Shown here: piece by piece, positions 5,101 to 5,247 of the stretch
How positions within the stretch are numbered: the first letter of the stretch is position 1
Layout: each line of letters opens with the position of its first letter
NCBI GenBank assembly: GCA_035544675.1
Contig: DATKCA010000223.1
Span: forward strand, 1 to 5,247
Origin: DATKCA01 sp035544675
GTDB taxonomy: Bacteria > Acidobacteriota > Thermoanaerobaculia > Gp7-AA8
DNA: 5,247 nt
Direction of reading: 5' to 3'
The notes under the pieces: generated by a model
Told to the model about the DNA's origin: nothing
Seen by the model: only the letters and a program-made list of their open reading frames with translations
Database searches by the model: none
Position numbers and translations under genes: made by a program

Positions 5101-5247
5101 TGGCGAAAGACGAACCGCAAAGCTACGGAAGTGGGAAGGACTGGCTGACCGGCAAGACCGGTCAGGAGGTCAACAGCCAGAAGGGGAACGCGGACCCGCA
5201 GCACGACGACTTCTACGAGAGCCGGCGTGACGGAGACGACTCGGCTC
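5100..5247 (+). CDS. Partial hydrophilic ORF, function unknown, cut by the right edge
   Basis: From ATG 5100 the frame is open for 49 codons to the window end with no stop. It begins Met-Ala-Lys-Asp-Glu-Pro-Gln-Ser-Tyr and continues with a strongly hydrophilic, Gly/Asp/Lys-rich chain (Lys-Thr-Gly-Gln-Glu-Val at 19-24, His-Asp-Asp-Phe-Tyr-Glu-Ser at 35-41). There is no signal peptide or membrane segment. I recognise no family, and the composition suggests a small, possibly disordered cytoplasmic protein. No Shine-Dalgarno is visible and the start sits inside a hairpin. It lies 46 bp after the aldolase stop on the same strand, so co-transcription is possible. A chance open frame in GC-rich DNA is the alternative. 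Confidence 0.5.
   Translation, partial: MAKDEPQSYGSGKDWLTGKTGQEVNSQKGNADPQHDDFYESRRDGDDSA
5145..5165 (+). repeat. Second hairpin, CTGACCGG / CCGGTCAG
   Basis: A perfect 8-bp inverted repeat (arms 5145-5152 and 5158-5165) surrounds the loop CAAGA. It lies inside the partial ORF, encoding Leu-Thr-Gly-Lys-Thr-Gly-Gln. If that ORF is not real, this is another candidate terminator for the aldolase transcript, though no T-tract follows. Confidence 0.4.

Overview
The window is GC-rich bacterial chromosomal DNA with strong third-position G/C bias. That bias produces long open antisense frames, most of which I treat as shadows. No tRNA, rRNA, CRISPR array, transposase or phage gene is visible. The gene content, the apparent lack of Shine-Dalgarno sequences at most starts, and two families of short intergenic inverted repeats (TCTGTG type and GGATGAA type) suggest a large-genome environmental lineage such as Acidobacteriota or Planctomycetota. 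This assignment is tentative because no phylogenetic marker is present.

Layout: (1) 1-308 holds a tandem 18-bp repeat cut by the left edge, then a small predicted membrane protein (52-297, +) whose 3' half contains a strong G-quadruplex motif. (2) 309-1547 (+) encodes a 412-aa exported protein of unknown function, 11 bp after the membrane protein, with a duplicated helical motif at its C-terminus. (3) 1548-1662 is the gap between convergent genes and is almost filled by a 35-bp-arm imperfect inverted repeat of TCTGTG units. (4) 1663-2640 (-) encodes a DapB-like NAD(P)-dependent oxidoreductase of the 2,4-diaminopentanoate dehydrogenase type. (5) 2641-2905 is a gene-free gap holding a second, unrelated inverted repeat built from GGATGAA heptamers. 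(6) 2906-3985 (-) encodes DNA polymerase IV (DinB). (7) 3968-5053 (+) encodes a PLP- and metal-dependent D-threonine aldolase/D-serine dehydratase-like enzyme. (8) 5054-5247 holds two hairpins and the start of a hydrophilic ORF cut by the right edge.

The genes do not form one obvious pathway. The oxidoreductase and the PLP enzyme could both act on amino acids, but they are on opposite strands with dinB between them, so a shared pathway is only a guess. The most unusual local feature is the head-to-head junction of dinB and the aldolase gene. Their coding regions overlap by 18 bp at the 5' ends, with two adjacent palindromes and a TAAAAT element inside the overlap and the start of dinB. I see no convincing previously undescribed multi-gene system. 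The best novelty candidates are the uncharacterised exported protein, the divergent overlapping start region and the two intergenic repeat families.
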